In this document: positions 44,169 to 52,318 of the stretch, piece by piece | Position numbering within the stretch: the first letter of the stretch is position 1 | Layout of the letters: every line of letters starts with the position of its first letter | Assembly (NCBI RefSeq): GCF_012641515.1 | Contig: NZ_JABAHY010000005.1 | Location: 124,001 to 188,000, forward strand | Origin: Nesterenkonia sedimenti | GTDB lineage: Bacteria > Actinomycetota > Actinomycetes > Actinomycetales > Micrococcaceae | Length of the DNA: 64,000 nt | Reading direction: 5' to 3' | Program-made: the position numbers and the translations under genes | Notes under the pieces: model-generated | Database searches by the model: none | Told to the model about the DNA's origin: nothing | What the model saw: only the letters and a program-made list of their open reading frames with translations

Positions 44169-44559
44169 ACGAGTTTCGGTCCCTCCGGCTAGACCCCACA
44201 TCCTCAGCTCCATGGACCTCGACTCAATCCTTACCGCGAGCCCGTCGCCGGCAGTCTGGCCATCGACCACGATGCTGGCCATTGGAGCGGGACCTGCTCA
44301 CGGTCCAATGATCCCCAGAGCTCTCATGCGCCTGGCAACCTATCCGATGGCCATCTGAAAACTGTCGGTACATGTTCGGCCTGCTCTCTCACTGCTGCTG
44401 GGCTTGGGGCTGCTGAGCCCTGAGGTTCTTTCAAGCCGTAGCCGGGCCTCGCGCAGGTGACCTGAGCGTTGTGGGGGCCTCCCTCGGGCCTCGCTGTGTT
44501 CAACCTCCAGGGGCTCCCACCGTGCCGGCCCGCATCGTGGGGTTTGTCTTGATCTTTGG
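44169..44559. other. Intergenic region, 391 bases
   Basis: It separates the efflux promoter from the stop of the flavoprotein gene. A minus-strand frame continuous with the efflux gene runs to 44282, but it is interrupted by the promoter and has no ribosome site. Nothing else is supported here. Confidence 0.4.
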
Positions 44560-45930
44560 TCAGAGCATCGATCCCAGGTCAGACGCGATGGAAGGATATA
44601 CCGCCGGCGAGGATCTTAGCTCCCGCGCCGTCAGCCCGTACTTCATGGCCAGGCTGATCGTGTTCACCAACTCTGCATAACCATGTCCGAACAGATGCGC
44701 CCCCACGATGAGATCAGTCGATCGGTCGACGAGAATCTTGGCTGCCCCGGCTGTTTCGCCGACCCGATACTGGGAAAACCACCGACTAGTGTCGGTATAC
44801 CTGACGTCGATATCCATACCGCGCGACCGGGCTTCATTCTCCAACGCCCCTACCCTGACAAGCTCCGGGATCGTGAAGACCGCCGTCGGAGTCGCCGCGT
44901 AGTCAGGTACAGCATTCCCTGACTTCAAGATGTTTGATGCTGCGACTTTCGCCTCCACCACAGCTACCGGGGTAAGCGGCATCCCCTGGGTGTCAGCAGC
45001 ATCACCGGCGGCATACACGGCTGAGTTCGTAACCGACTGCAGATCAGCTGTCACGTCGATGCCTCGTGGGCCATACGCCACGCCGCCGGCCTCAAGATCA
45101 AGCCGGGACAGATCGGGGAGACGTCCTGCTCCATGAACGACAAGGTCCACTTCGATCATCGCTGCGACGCCCTGCTGTTCAAGATGCACCTGATACCCGG
45201 CGGGCACTTTCTCCACGCCGGTGATGCTGGTGCCCGATTGGACATCCACGCCAGCCTGGGTGCCGCGTCGGATCAGCAGGTCCACCAGATCGGGGTCGAA
45301 ACTCTTCAGCGGCCGCGGACCACGGTCGATGATGATCGGGCGGGACCCGGCTCGTGCCGCGATGTGAGCGAACTCGAAGGACACGAACCCGCCCCCGACA
45401 AAGAGGACCCGCGGAGGAAGGCTCTCGAGGTTCAAGAACGCGGTGCTGTCGATCAGGTGCTCGTGGCCAGGGAAATCAAGCGGGGCAGGTGTGGCGCCGG
45501 TCGCGATCAGGATCTTTGGTGCGTGATAGCCCACACCGGAGACCTCAACCTCTGTCGGGCCGGTGAACACCGCGGTGCCGTGGAGTGTCTGCACCCCGTG
45601 CGCTTTGAGATCGTCTTCCATACTGGTGGGCACCCCATCGGTGAAGCCGTGCTTGTGCTTCATCAGCTGCGCCCAGTTCACCGACAAGCCACCTTCATCG
45701 ATGCCCTTATCCCCCATGAGATGTGCCGCATCCAGGATCTCAGCTCCCCGGCGCAGAATTTTCTTCGGGTCACACCCCCGCAAGGCGCAGGTGCCACCAT
45801 AGGGAAGCGAGTCCACGATGGCCACACGCCAACCCTGGGATGCGCACTTGGTCGCTGCCGCGATCCCAGCCATGCCGGCCCCAATGACTATCAGGTCGTA
45901 CTTCTCATGCTCCTCGTACTTCTTCGTCAT
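44560..45930 (-). CDS. FAD disulfide reductase, MerA-like but without the C-terminal Cys pair
   Basis: 456 residues of the class I pyridine-nucleotide disulfide oxidoreductase family: FAD site IGAGMAGIAAATKCA, redox pair GGTCALRGCDPKK near residue 47, NAD(P) site VGGGFVSFEFAHIAA and YAAGDAADTQGMPL. There is no N-terminal HMA domain. It ends in YPSIASDLGSML, without the CC that mercuric reductases use to receive Hg(II). So the substrate may be a disulfide or another metal(loid). A thioredoxin-like gene lies 68 bases upstream. Confidence 0.8.
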   Translation of the reverse strand: MTKKYEEHEKYDLIVIGAGMAGIAAATKCASQGWRVAIVDSLPYGGTCALRGCDPKKILRRGAEILDAAHLMGDKGIDEGGLSVNWAQLMKHKHGFTDGVPTSMEDDLKAHGVQTLHGTAVFTGPTEVEVSGVGYHAPKILIATGATPAPLDFPGHEHLIDSTAFLNLESLPPRVLFVGGGFVSFEFAHIAARAGSRPIIIDRGPRPLKSFDPDLVDLLIRRGTQAGVDVQSGTSITGVEKVPAGYQVHLEQQGVAAMIEVDLVVHGAGRLPDLSRLDLEAGGVAYGPRGIDVTADLQSVTNSAVYAAGDAADTQGMPLTPVAVVEAKVAASNILKSGNAVPDYAATPTAVFTIPELVRVGALENEARSRGMDIDVRYTDTSRWFSQYRVGETAGAAKILVDRSTDLIVGAHLFGHGYAELVNTISLAMKYGLTARELRSSPAVYPSIASDLGSML

Positions 45931-45998
45931 ATCTACACCTTCTCTGAAGCGCCGCGACCGTCACGCAGCGGGGTGAATGGATCCTCGACACTCAGGAT

Positions 45999-46313
45999 TT
46001 ATCTCGGCGTGGACTCAGCGGCTGCTGCTGCGGAGCGCAGCTGCTCCATGGTGGGGGCGCCGGCGATTCCCTCAGGAGTCATATACCTGCGACACGACAA
46101 GCCCACCGCCGAAGAGGCCTCCGAGAACCTGTCGAAACCATCGATCAGGACGCTGGGGGAACCGTGAAAACCCAGCCGCTGAGCCTGAGCGTCACTCTCT
46201 ACCAGCTGTGTGCTCAGACTGATGTCGGGCCTCTCAGCGCACAGCCTGACAAGCCGCTCATGGGCGATCTTCCAATTGGGGCATCCCTCGAAGTACTGCA
46301 GCACGATCTCCAT
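45999..46313 (-). CDS. Thioredoxin-like protein of the metal module
   Basis: 104 residues. It begins IVLQYFEGCPNWKIAHERL, a thioredoxin-like start with one Cys (C-P-N-W), and has FHGSPSVLIDG, the cis-Pro loop, followed by VGLSCRRYMTPEG with a second Cys. Similar small proteins accompany mer- and MerR-linked genes in actinobacteria. It precedes the disulfide reductase gene and may pass electrons from it. The -10 box ends only eight bases before the ATG, so the mRNA may be leaderless. Confidence 0.78.
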   Translation of the reverse strand: MEIVLQYFEGCPNWKIAHERLVRLCAERPDISLSTQLVESDAQAQRLGFHGSPSVLIDGFDRFSEASSAVGLSCRRYMTPEGIAGAPTMEQLRSAAAAAESTPR

Positions 46314-46320
46314 AGCCTGA

Positions 46321-46351
46321 CCATAAACCTTATAGCCGGATACAAGGTCAA
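46321..46351 (-). promoter_or_regulatory. MerR-type promoter of the thioredoxin-like and reductase genes
   Basis: On the minus strand: -35 TTGACC (46351-46346), 19-base spacer, -10 TTATGG (46326-46321). The dyad ACCTTaTA...TAcAAGGT spans 46327-46348. The divergent merR gene starts 17 bases to the right. Confidence 0.8.
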
Positions 46352-46367
46352 GTCATAGGATGGGAGG

Positions 46368-46850
46368 GTGCTTATCGGAGAACTCAGCGTTGTCACCGGC
46401 ATTGGCCGTCAGGCGATTCGCTTCTATGAACGCCAGGGCCTGCTGTCGAACCCGGAACGAACGGGCGGCGGCTACCGTCGCTATGACGATCAGGCCGTCA
46501 CTCGACTGCGGTTCATCCGCGCCGCCCAGGCCGCGGGCCTGACCCTGCAGGAGATTCTGGGCACGATTCAACTTCGCGAGACCGGTCAGATCCCTTGCGC
46601 ACACGTCGCGGGTCTCGTCGAGGAGAAGCTCGCCGATGTTCGAGCCCGACAGGTTGAACTCGAGATGCTGGCCGCTGATCTCGAGCAGACCGTTCTGGCA
46701 AGCCAGCACCTCGACCCGACCAATTGCGGCGACGATGAAGTGTGCCACATCGTGACAACGCCCGAACACAACCGGGCCAGCATTCATAGTTCTGAACACC
46801 ATCCCGGGCCTCGTGCCGTGGGGATGGAACATCGTGGGCCCCTTAACTGA
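46368..46850 (+). CDS. MerR-family metal regulator (reductase operon)
   Basis: 160 residues from GTG at 46368 (GGGAGG upstream). HTH LIGELSVVTGIGRQAIRFYE, GLLSNPERTGGGYRRYD. Ligand candidates: Cys in IPCAHV (residue ~78) and CGDDEVCHIV (~124-130), a spacing close to ZntR/MerR types. A C-terminal extension of ~25 residues is His-rich. It is divergent from the thioredoxin-like gene and probably acts at the operator between them. Confidence 0.85.
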   Translation: MLIGELSVVTGIGRQAIRFYERQGLLSNPERTGGGYRRYDDQAVTRLRFIRAAQAAGLTLQEILGTIQLRETGQIPCAHVAGLVEEKLADVRARQVELEMLAADLEQTVLASQHLDPTNCGDDEVCHIVTTPEHNRASIHSSEHHPGPRAVGMEHRGPLN

Positions 46851-46874
46851 CGATTGGCTGAGCCCAAAGTGGTC

Positions 46875-47005
46875 GTCCCAGTTCCTTGGTTCTGGGACAG
46901 TCCCGGTCAATATCCGCGTCGATGCGCAGGGGGCAGCATTTTTCGTTCCAGAAGTAGTCCCACTAAAGAATCCCATCTGTTCCGTACGGTTCTGACTACT
47001 GGTAC
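46875..47005. promoter_or_regulatory. res site region of the transposon
   Basis: Subsite-like palindrome GTCCCAG...CTGGGAC (46875-46898, perfect 7-bp arms), followed by the inverted pair AGTAGTC (near 46947) and GACTACT (near 46993). It lies immediately before the resolvase gene, where Tn5053-type transposons place res. Confidence 0.55.
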
Positions 47006-47014
47006 TCTCGGGGC

Positions 47015-47674
47015 ATGGATTTGGGGTATGCGCGGGTTTCGACGGTCAAACAGGATCTGGATCGGCAGATCGAGGCGTTGCGTGAAGTCGGCATTGCGGC
47101 AGAGCGGATTTATGTGGACAAGAAATCCGGGTCTACCGTCAACCGCCCTGGGCTGACCGCGGCGTTGGACTATGCCCGTGAGGGTGATGTGATCGTGGTG
47201 CACACTCTGGACCGGCTCGGGCGCACGGTGCGGGACACACTGAACCTGATCCATGACCTCTCCGAGCGAGGGGTGGGGGTGCGCAATTTGGCTGATTCGA
47301 TCAAGCTGGATTCATCAAACCCGGATGATCCGATGGCCCAGCTGAATGTGGTGCTGCTGGCACTGTTTGGGCAGATGGAACGCACCTACTCCCTGGAGCG
47401 TGCCGCTCATGCTCGGGCGGTAGCCAGGGCGAAGGGCCGACGGGTGGGACGGCCCTCGGTGGTGGATCCGGACAAGCTCTCCTACGCCGAGCACCTGCGC
47501 GCCAGCGGGTACACCATGGCCGAGATCGTGGCGAAGACCGAGATCACCCGCACCAGTCTCTACCGTCACCTGCCGCCCCGGCCACCGGAATCGGTGACCG
47601 CCGAACCGGAGACCACCAGCTCGGCGACCGCGGCCGACTCCGGCACTGGCTCTGGCTCTGGCTCCGAGATCTGA
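47015..47674 (+). CDS. tniR: Serine resolvase
   Basis: 219 residues. Catalytic Ser in GYARVST (residue ~9), then DKKSGSTVNRPGL, the conserved HTLDRLGRTVRDTLNLI and the E-helix region GQMERTYSLERAAHARA. A C-terminal Hin-like HTH (MAEIVAKTEITRTSLYRHL) is followed by a Ser/Gly-rich tail. It should resolve cointegrates at the res region just upstream. The symbol follows the Tn5053 gene order. Confidence 0.88.
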   Translation: MDLGYARVSTVKQDLDRQIEALREVGIAAERIYVDKKSGSTVNRPGLTAALDYAREGDVIVVHTLDRLGRTVRDTLNLIHDLSERGVGVRNLADSIKLDSSNPDDPMAQLNVVLLALFGQMERTYSLERAAHARAVARAKGRRVGRPSVVDPDKLSYAEHLRASGYTMAEIVAKTEITRTSLYRHLPPRPPESVTAEPETTSSATAADSGTGSGSGSEI

Positions 47675-47692
47675 TACCGGTAGGTGGTAGCG

Positions 47693-49141
47693 GTGGCGCA
47701 GTTGACTCCGAAGGAAAGAATCGCTCTGCTGCGCCAACACGATGAGGGTGTCCCCTGGACACGGATCGCCGCAGAATCAGGCGTCTCCCTGCGGACACTT
47801 TCCCGCTGGGCCGGACAGTACCGCGCTGATCCGAGCTCCGGTGGCTTGGAACGCTCCCGCCGGATGGATAGCGGCAGACGGCGAATCCCGGCTGAGCTTA
47901 TTGAGATGATCGAGGCGTTGGCACTTGGCTCTCCCGAGCCCACCGCAGCGTTCATCCATCGCCGCATCAGCGACATCGCCGCCGACCGGGGACTCACCGT
48001 GCCGAGCTACTTCAGTGTCCGGGCGGTCATCGCCGCCATCGACCCGGGCCTACGCACCCTGGCACAGCACGGCGATACCGCCTACCGAGACCAGTTCGAA
48101 CTGGTCTTACGCCGAACAGCAGCACGCCCGAACGAGCAGTGGCAGGCCGACCACACGCTGTTAGATGTTGCGATCCTGGACAAGGCCGGCGCCCCGGCAC
48201 GGCCCTGGTTGACCGCGCTGTTGGATGATTACTCCCGTGCCACCGCCGGCTACACGCTCTTTCTCGGTGCTCCGAGCGCCGAACAGACAGCGCTTGCCTT
48301 CCACCAAGCCATCAACCCCAAGACGAATCCTGCCTGGCCGGTCTGCGGGTTACCCGATGTGCTCTACTCGGATCACGGCGCCGATTTCACCTCCGCCCGC
48401 CTTGAGCGGGTCTGTCTGGACACCAAAGTCCAGCTCATCCACTCCCGAGTCGGCGTCCCGCAAGGCCGCGGCAAGCTCGAGCGGTTCTATAGCTCCATTA
48501 CCACCGAGCTGTTGCCGCACCTGCCCGGCTACATCCCGCATGGAACCAACGGAGAACCCATCACCGAGCCGACGCTGAGCCTGGAACAGCTCGATACGAT
48601 CATGGGCCAGTTCATCGTCACCGAGTACAACCAGCGCACCCACTCCGAAACCGGCGAGGCTCCCGCGGCCCGTTGGGCCGCATCAGGGTTCATCCCGCGT
48701 GCCCCGTCCCGTCCTGAGGATCTCGACCTGCTGTTGCTGACAGCGGCGGCCACACGGAAGGTCCAACGCGATGGGATCCAGTTCGCCTCCACCCGCTACG
48801 TCTCCTCGGTGTTGGCTGCCTACGTGGGTGAACAGGTGACAGTGCGATACAACCCCCGCGATGTCGGCGAGATCCGGGTCTACTTCAACGACGCCTACCT
48901 CTGCCGCGCGATAGCGCCGGAACTGGCCAGTGAATCGGTCTCGCTCCAAGAAGTCCAAGCTGCCCGATCCCAACGCCGCCGCGATCTCAAGCAACAACTA
49001 CGGCAACGCCGCAGCCTCGCCGACGCGCTGCCCACCGACACACGGTATATCCCACCCGAGGCCGCCGAGGCGGAGCCAGACCCTATCGAAGTCGCCCCGT
49101 CACCACCACGACACCGATTGCGTCTCTATGCCACCGACTAG
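47693..49141 (+). CDS. tniA: TniA-like DDE transposase (Mu/TnsB superfamily)
   Basis: About 482 residues from GTG at 47693, with AGGTGG upstream; GTG at 47684 is an alternative. N-terminal HTH (VPWTRIAAESGVSLRTLSRW). Catalytic DDE: Asp in QWQADHTLLD, Asp in YSDHGADF, and Glu in GRGKLERF. The C-terminal Mu-type beta domain follows (VTVRYNPRDVGEIRVYF). This family cuts and joins the ends and needs the partner ATPase, whose gene overlaps by 14 bases. Confidence 0.9.
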   Translation: MAQLTPKERIALLRQHDEGVPWTRIAAESGVSLRTLSRWAGQYRADPSSGGLERSRRMDSGRRRIPAELIEMIEALALGSPEPTAAFIHRRISDIAADRGLTVPSYFSVRAVIAAIDPGLRTLAQHGDTAYRDQFELVLRRTAARPNEQWQADHTLLDVAILDKAGAPARPWLTALLDDYSRATAGYTLFLGAPSAEQTALAFHQAINPKTNPAWPVCGLPDVLYSDHGADFTSARLERVCLDTKVQLIHSRVGVPQGRGKLERFYSSITTELLPHLPGYIPHGTNGEPITEPTLSLEQLDTIMGQFIVTEYNQRTHSETGEAPAARWAASGFIPRAPSRPEDLDLLLLTAAATRKVQRDGIQFASTRYVSSVLAAYVGEQVTVRYNPRDVGEIRVYFNDAYLCRAIAPELASESVSLQEVQAARSQRRRDLKQQLRQRRSLADALPTDTRYIPPEAAEAEPDPIEVAPSPPRHRLRLYATD

Positions 49142-50033
49142 CCCCAAACACAGTGTCCTAAACAAAGACGACGACGGCCGCCGATTCCTCACCGGCGATT
49201 TCAGGGAGGTCAACAGCAGCGCCCCGCCACCGCCCGAGATGCCGCCATTCCAGATCACCCACGAGCATCGCCGCTTCGCTGAATTCGCCGACGCTGTACG
49301 CGCCCACCGCTACATAGGCCTGTGCTGGGGGCCACCCGGGGTGGGCAAGACTCTTTCGGCTCGGCACTACGCCGGAACCGATGAGTGGGAACAATGGGAA
49401 AACATCTTCAATGACGATCTGGGCCCGGTACCCCAAGGTGTGCTCGATTCCCGCACCGCGGTCTTCACCCCCACCGTCGCCGCGACTACTCGGCAGATCG
49501 ACCAGGGCCTTCCTCGAGCCTGTCAGCAGATTTCTTTCGCCGTGGACTTCGCTGAACACGGGACCGTCGATCCCTTCGTTCACACCGAGTCCCGCTCCAG
49601 CGGACGCACCGAACTGCTCATCATCGACGAAGCCGACCGGCTGAAGACCACCGGGCTTGAACAAGTCCGTGACTACTTCGACCATCACCACATGGGCGTC
49701 ATCCTCGTCGGTATGCCCGGCATCGAGAAACGCCTCGCCCGCTACCCCCAGCTCTATAGTCGCATCGGATTCGCCCACGAATACCGCCAGCTGACCCCGG
49801 AGGAACTCACCGCAGTCCTGACCAGACGACTGCCCGCAGCCAAGGACGAAGGAGATGGCGGCGTCGCCCACGCGACAGCCATCGCCACCATCGTGCGGAT
49901 CACCGCCGGCAACTTCCGCCTCGTTGACCGGCTGCTCACTCAGATCGAACGTGTCCAAACAGTCAACAACCTCGAATCGCTTACCCCAGAGGTCGTCGAA
50001 GCCGCACGGCAAGCCCTCCTCATCGGCCATTAA
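49128..50033 (+). CDS. tniB: TniB-like AAA+ ATPase
   Basis: 301 residues from the ATG at 49128. Walker A GPPGVGKTLS near residue 71, Walker B LLIIDEADRL near 168 and a sensor region VILVGMPGIEKRL near 193. TniB/TnsC-type ATPases choose the target and activate the transposase. No TniQ-type target-selection gene is found between this gene and the right end. Confidence 0.88.
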   Translation: MPPTSPKHSVLNKDDDGRRFLTGDFREVNSSAPPPPEMPPFQITHEHRRFAEFADAVRAHRYIGLCWGPPGVGKTLSARHYAGTDEWEQWENIFNDDLGPVPQGVLDSRTAVFTPTVAATTRQIDQGLPRACQQISFAVDFAEHGTVDPFVHTESRSSGRTELLIIDEADRLKTTGLEQVRDYFDHHHMGVILVGMPGIEKRLARYPQLYSRIGFAHEYRQLTPEELTAVLTRRLPAAKDEGDGGVAHATAIATIVRITAGNFRLVDRLLTQIERVQTVNNLESLTPEVVEAARQALLIGH

Positions 50034-50087
50034 GTCGGCCATTAAGCGCTGCGAAAACCACGCCACTTATCTCTGCGACTCACAATC

Positions 50088-50393
50088 ATGCCCAAGCCGT
50101 ATCCCAAAGAGTTCCGCGACGATGTGGTCCGCGTTGCCCAGAACAGGGACGAGAACACCACGCTGGCCGAAGTAGCTGCTGATTTCGGTCTGCATGAAGG
50201 GACCATCCGCAAATGGGTCCGCCAGGCCGAACTGGACGCCGGAAACCCCAATGACCGCAAACCTGGCCTGACCACTGAGGAGAGGGACGAGCTGCGCGCC
50301 CTGCGCAGCCGCAACCGCACCCTGGAGCAGGAGCTGGAGGTGATGCGACGGGCTGCTGCCTACTTCGGCCAAGCTCAGATCCCGTCAAAATGA
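50088..50393 (+). CDS. IS3-family transposase OrfA
   Basis: 101 residues. HTH (EFRDDVVRVAQNRDENTTLA, FGLHEGTIRKWVRQA) and a leucine-zipper region (LRSRNRTLEQELEVMRRAA). It overlaps orfB by four bases at AAAATGA, where ribosomal frameshifting would make the fused transposase. Its own promoter region has probably been lost with the IS left end. Confidence 0.9.
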   Translation: MPKPYPKEFRDDVVRVAQNRDENTTLAEVAADFGLHEGTIRKWVRQAELDAGNPNDRKPGLTTEERDELRALRSRNRTLEQELEVMRRAAAYFGQAQIPSK

Positions 50394-51274
50394 CGTTCCC
50401 GCTGGTCGGTGACCTTGCCGCCGCCGGGGTGCCGGTGGCGGTGACCTGCCGGGTTCTGGGTTTCACCAAGCAAGCGTTCTACAAATGGGCAGCAGCCCCG
50501 ATTTCTCAGCGGGATTGGGAGCAGGCCCACCTGCTCAACGCCGCAATCGATGTTCATGCTGATGACCCGGAGTTCGGGCACCGGTTCATCGCCGATGAGC
50601 TCGCCGCCGCCGGGTACCGGGCCTCTGAGCGGCGGGTGTGGCGGCTGTGCTCACAGCAGCAGATCTTCTCCGCCACTCAGCGCAAGGGCAGGAAGAATCA
50701 CAAGAAGCCAGGCCCGCCAGTCTGTGATGACCTGCTGGCCCGGGATTTCACCGCCACCAGGTCGAATCAGAAATGGCTGGTGGACATCACCGAGCACCGT
50801 ACCGGTGAGGGCAAGCTCTACCTATGTGCGATCAAGGATGTCTTCAGCAACCGGATCGTGGGCTATGCGATCGATTCCAGGATGAAATCACGGCTGGCTG
50901 TGGCCGCCCTGCATGATGCGGTTTCCCGCCGCGGAGGACCCTCAGAAGTGGCCGGATGCATTGTCCATTCGGATAGAGGGTCGCAATTTCGTTCACGGAA
51001 ATTCCAGCGGGCGCTGAAGGGATACAAGCTGGCTGGGTCCATGGGACGGGTCGGGGCTGCTGGGGATAACGCGGCGATGGAGAGCTTCTTCTCGACGTTG
51101 CAGAAGAACGTGCTCAACAGGCAGTCCTGGGCCACCAGGGATCAGTTGCGAGCCCGGATCATTCACTGGATCGAAGCGACCTATCATCGCCGCCGTCGAC
51201 AGCGGAGGCTGGGTAAGCTGACTCCGGTCGAATACGAGACCGGTCACAAGGATGCCGTCGCCCTGGCGGCATAA
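50390..51274 (+). CDS. IS3-family transposase OrfB
   Basis: 294 residues. Helical DNA-binding start, then the rve core with Asp in WLVDITEHRTGEGKLYL, Asp in VHSDRGSQF and Glu in AAMESFFSTLQ, followed by the IS3 YHRRRRQRRLGKLTPVEYE. All three catalytic acids are present. Confidence 0.92.
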   Translation: MTFPLVGDLAAAGVPVAVTCRVLGFTKQAFYKWAAAPISQRDWEQAHLLNAAIDVHADDPEFGHRFIADELAAAGYRASERRVWRLCSQQQIFSATQRKGRKNHKKPGPPVCDDLLARDFTATRSNQKWLVDITEHRTGEGKLYLCAIKDVFSNRIVGYAIDSRMKSRLAVAALHDAVSRRGGPSEVAGCIVHSDRGSQFRSRKFQRALKGYKLAGSMGRVGAAGDNAAMESFFSTLQKNVLNRQSWATRDQLRARIIHWIEATYHRRRRQRRLGKLTPVEYETGHKDAVALAA

Positions 51275-51579
51275 GCCCGACGGTCAACCGAACCTTCAGC
51301 AGACCCTGTGTTCCGGCGCCCGCGCAGCAGCAGAAGGATGGTGCAGGCCGCTAAGGGGGCGTTGATGATCCCTGGCGCTCCGGTCCAGAACGCGTCAGTG
51401 AATGCCGCGTAGAGCCCCCAGACCAGGGCGTTGGCGATGATGCAGCCTTGGCTGGCCAGGCTGATGCCCCGCAAGCGTTCGGGGCGGGCCCGGTTCGTCC
51501 AAGTGTGTCGTGCTTGGGGCAGGAACAGCAGAAACGCCAGGACGGTTCCGATCATCCCCACCCAGGAGGCCAGTTCCAC
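51244..51579 (-). pseudogene. SemiSWEET-type PQ-loop transporter, C-terminus replaced by IS3 sequence
   Basis: From GTG at 51579 the frame gives three membrane spans with the PQ-loop region LLFLPQARHTW and SLASQGCIIANALVWGLYAAF. These are markers of SemiSWEET sugar carriers. From position 51304 leftwards the frame reads through the IS3 right end (TGSAEGSVDRRAYAAR), so the natural C-terminus is lost. The third span is present, so the protein may still be partly functional. Confidence 0.7.
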
Positions 51580-51900
51580 AACTACTGCCTCTCAGGCGCG
51601 CGCTACCCGCCCCTGTTCGTCACTCAGAACACCGCGCCGAGGCTGCTTGCTCCCGGCCACACGTTCCCCTGGAAGAAGCCGGCCTGAATCCGCAGTCGCT
51701 GGGCAGCGACCGTATCCTTGCAAGAGCGCCGCATCTGGGAGCCCTTCGGCCTCCTCATCGGAGGCGCATCCCGCTACGCCGCCACCCTCGGCCACCTCTC
51801 GTTCCACGAAGAGATACCAGCCCCGCACTCCCACCTCGCCGACTAGAGCCGGACAGGAAGCCAGACAAGCGCCACACCACTCTCGACTCACAAGTGTTAG
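51580..51900. other. Gene remnants between the SemiSWEET and ArsR genes
   Basis: Two short plus-strand stretches look protein-like but lack starts: SGARYPPLFVTQNTAPRLL (to a stop near 51687) and RRIWEPFGLLIGGASRYAA (to a stop near 51845). I do not recognise their family. They are probably decayed fragments. Confidence 0.35.
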
Positions 51901-51922
51901 TATCTGCGTATGGATGCAGATA
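51901..51922. promoter_or_regulatory. Candidate ArsR-family operator
   Basis: TATCTGC (51901-51907) and GCAGATA (51916-51922) form a perfect 7-bp inverted repeat with an eight-base spacer. It lies just upstream of the ArsR-family gene and covers an upstream ATG (51910), which is therefore unlikely to be the start. Confidence 0.65.
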
Positions 51923-51936
51923 AGAAGGTATGTGGG

Positions 51937-52275
51937 ATGAACCCGTCCTCGGAGTTCGTGGACCTCGCCGCGGAGGTGCTGGGCCTGCTGTCCGATCCGA
52001 CGCGGATCAGGATCGTGCTCGCCCTCCGGGAGGCGGAGGAGCTGCCGGTGAACGCGCTGGCGGAGCTGGTCGGGAAGAAGCCCTCCGGGGTCTCGCAGCA
52101 CCTGGCGCGGTTGCGGATGGCGCGAATGGTCACGACCCGGCAGGAGGGCACGAGCGTGCTCTACCGCCTCACCGACGAGCACGCGGTCGCCCTGGTGGTC
52201 GAGGCGATCAAGCAGGCCGAGCACGCCGTCGCGAACGGACACATCCCGCCCCACCACCACGCACCCCGGCAGTAG
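51937..52275 (+). CDS. ArsR-family metal sensor (NmtR/KmtR-like)
   Basis: 112 residues from the ATG at 51937. DNA-binding part KKPSGVSQHLARLRMARMVTT, then the C-terminal helix DEHAVALVVEAIKQAEHAV and a His-rich tail (HIPPHHHAPR). Asp/His positions in the last helix and the His tail resemble the alpha-5 type nickel/cobalt sensors NmtR and KmtR. It is followed by an MFS exporter gene, the usual partner. Confidence 0.82.
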   Translation: MNPSSEFVDLAAEVLGLLSDPTRIRIVLALREAEELPVNALAELVGKKPSGVSQHLARLRMARMVTTRQEGTSVLYRLTDEHAVALVVEAIKQAEHAVANGHIPPHHHAPRQ

Positions 52276-52318
52276 TACCCCGTCCGTACTTACGCCCTCG
52301 ATTGTGAGGTCTCGTCTC

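Larger units (their letters stand above)
42562..50084. mobile_element. Tn5053-like resistance transposon with resolvase, TniA and TniB
   Basis: The left end at 42562 (TGTGGATCGCCGCGG) matches the end at 23246 in 30 of 38 bases. The right end at 50084 matches it in 35 of 38. The right end has extra inward copies of TTAATGGCC at about 50030 and 50043, as expected for multiple transposase sites. The order is left end, metal module, res, resolvase, DDE transposase, ATPase, right end. The flanking five bases do not match, so the present ends may not derive from one insertion. Confidence 0.7.
50088..51304 (+). mobile_element. IS3-family insertion sequence, left end missing
   Basis: orfA and orfB are complete, and a right terminal sequence (CTTCAGCAGACCC, ending near 51304) is recognisable. 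Its inverted copy, expected 40-70 bases before orfA, is absent: the transposon right end stops at 50084, four bases before the orfA start codon. The IS has thus lost its left terminus. Confidence 0.7.

Noticed and set aside
44560-45930. Mercuric reductase (merA)
   Set aside because: The fold and GGTCxxxxC pair fit, but the C-terminal Cys-Cys needed for Hg(II) reduction and the HMA domain are missing, and there are no merT/merP genes.
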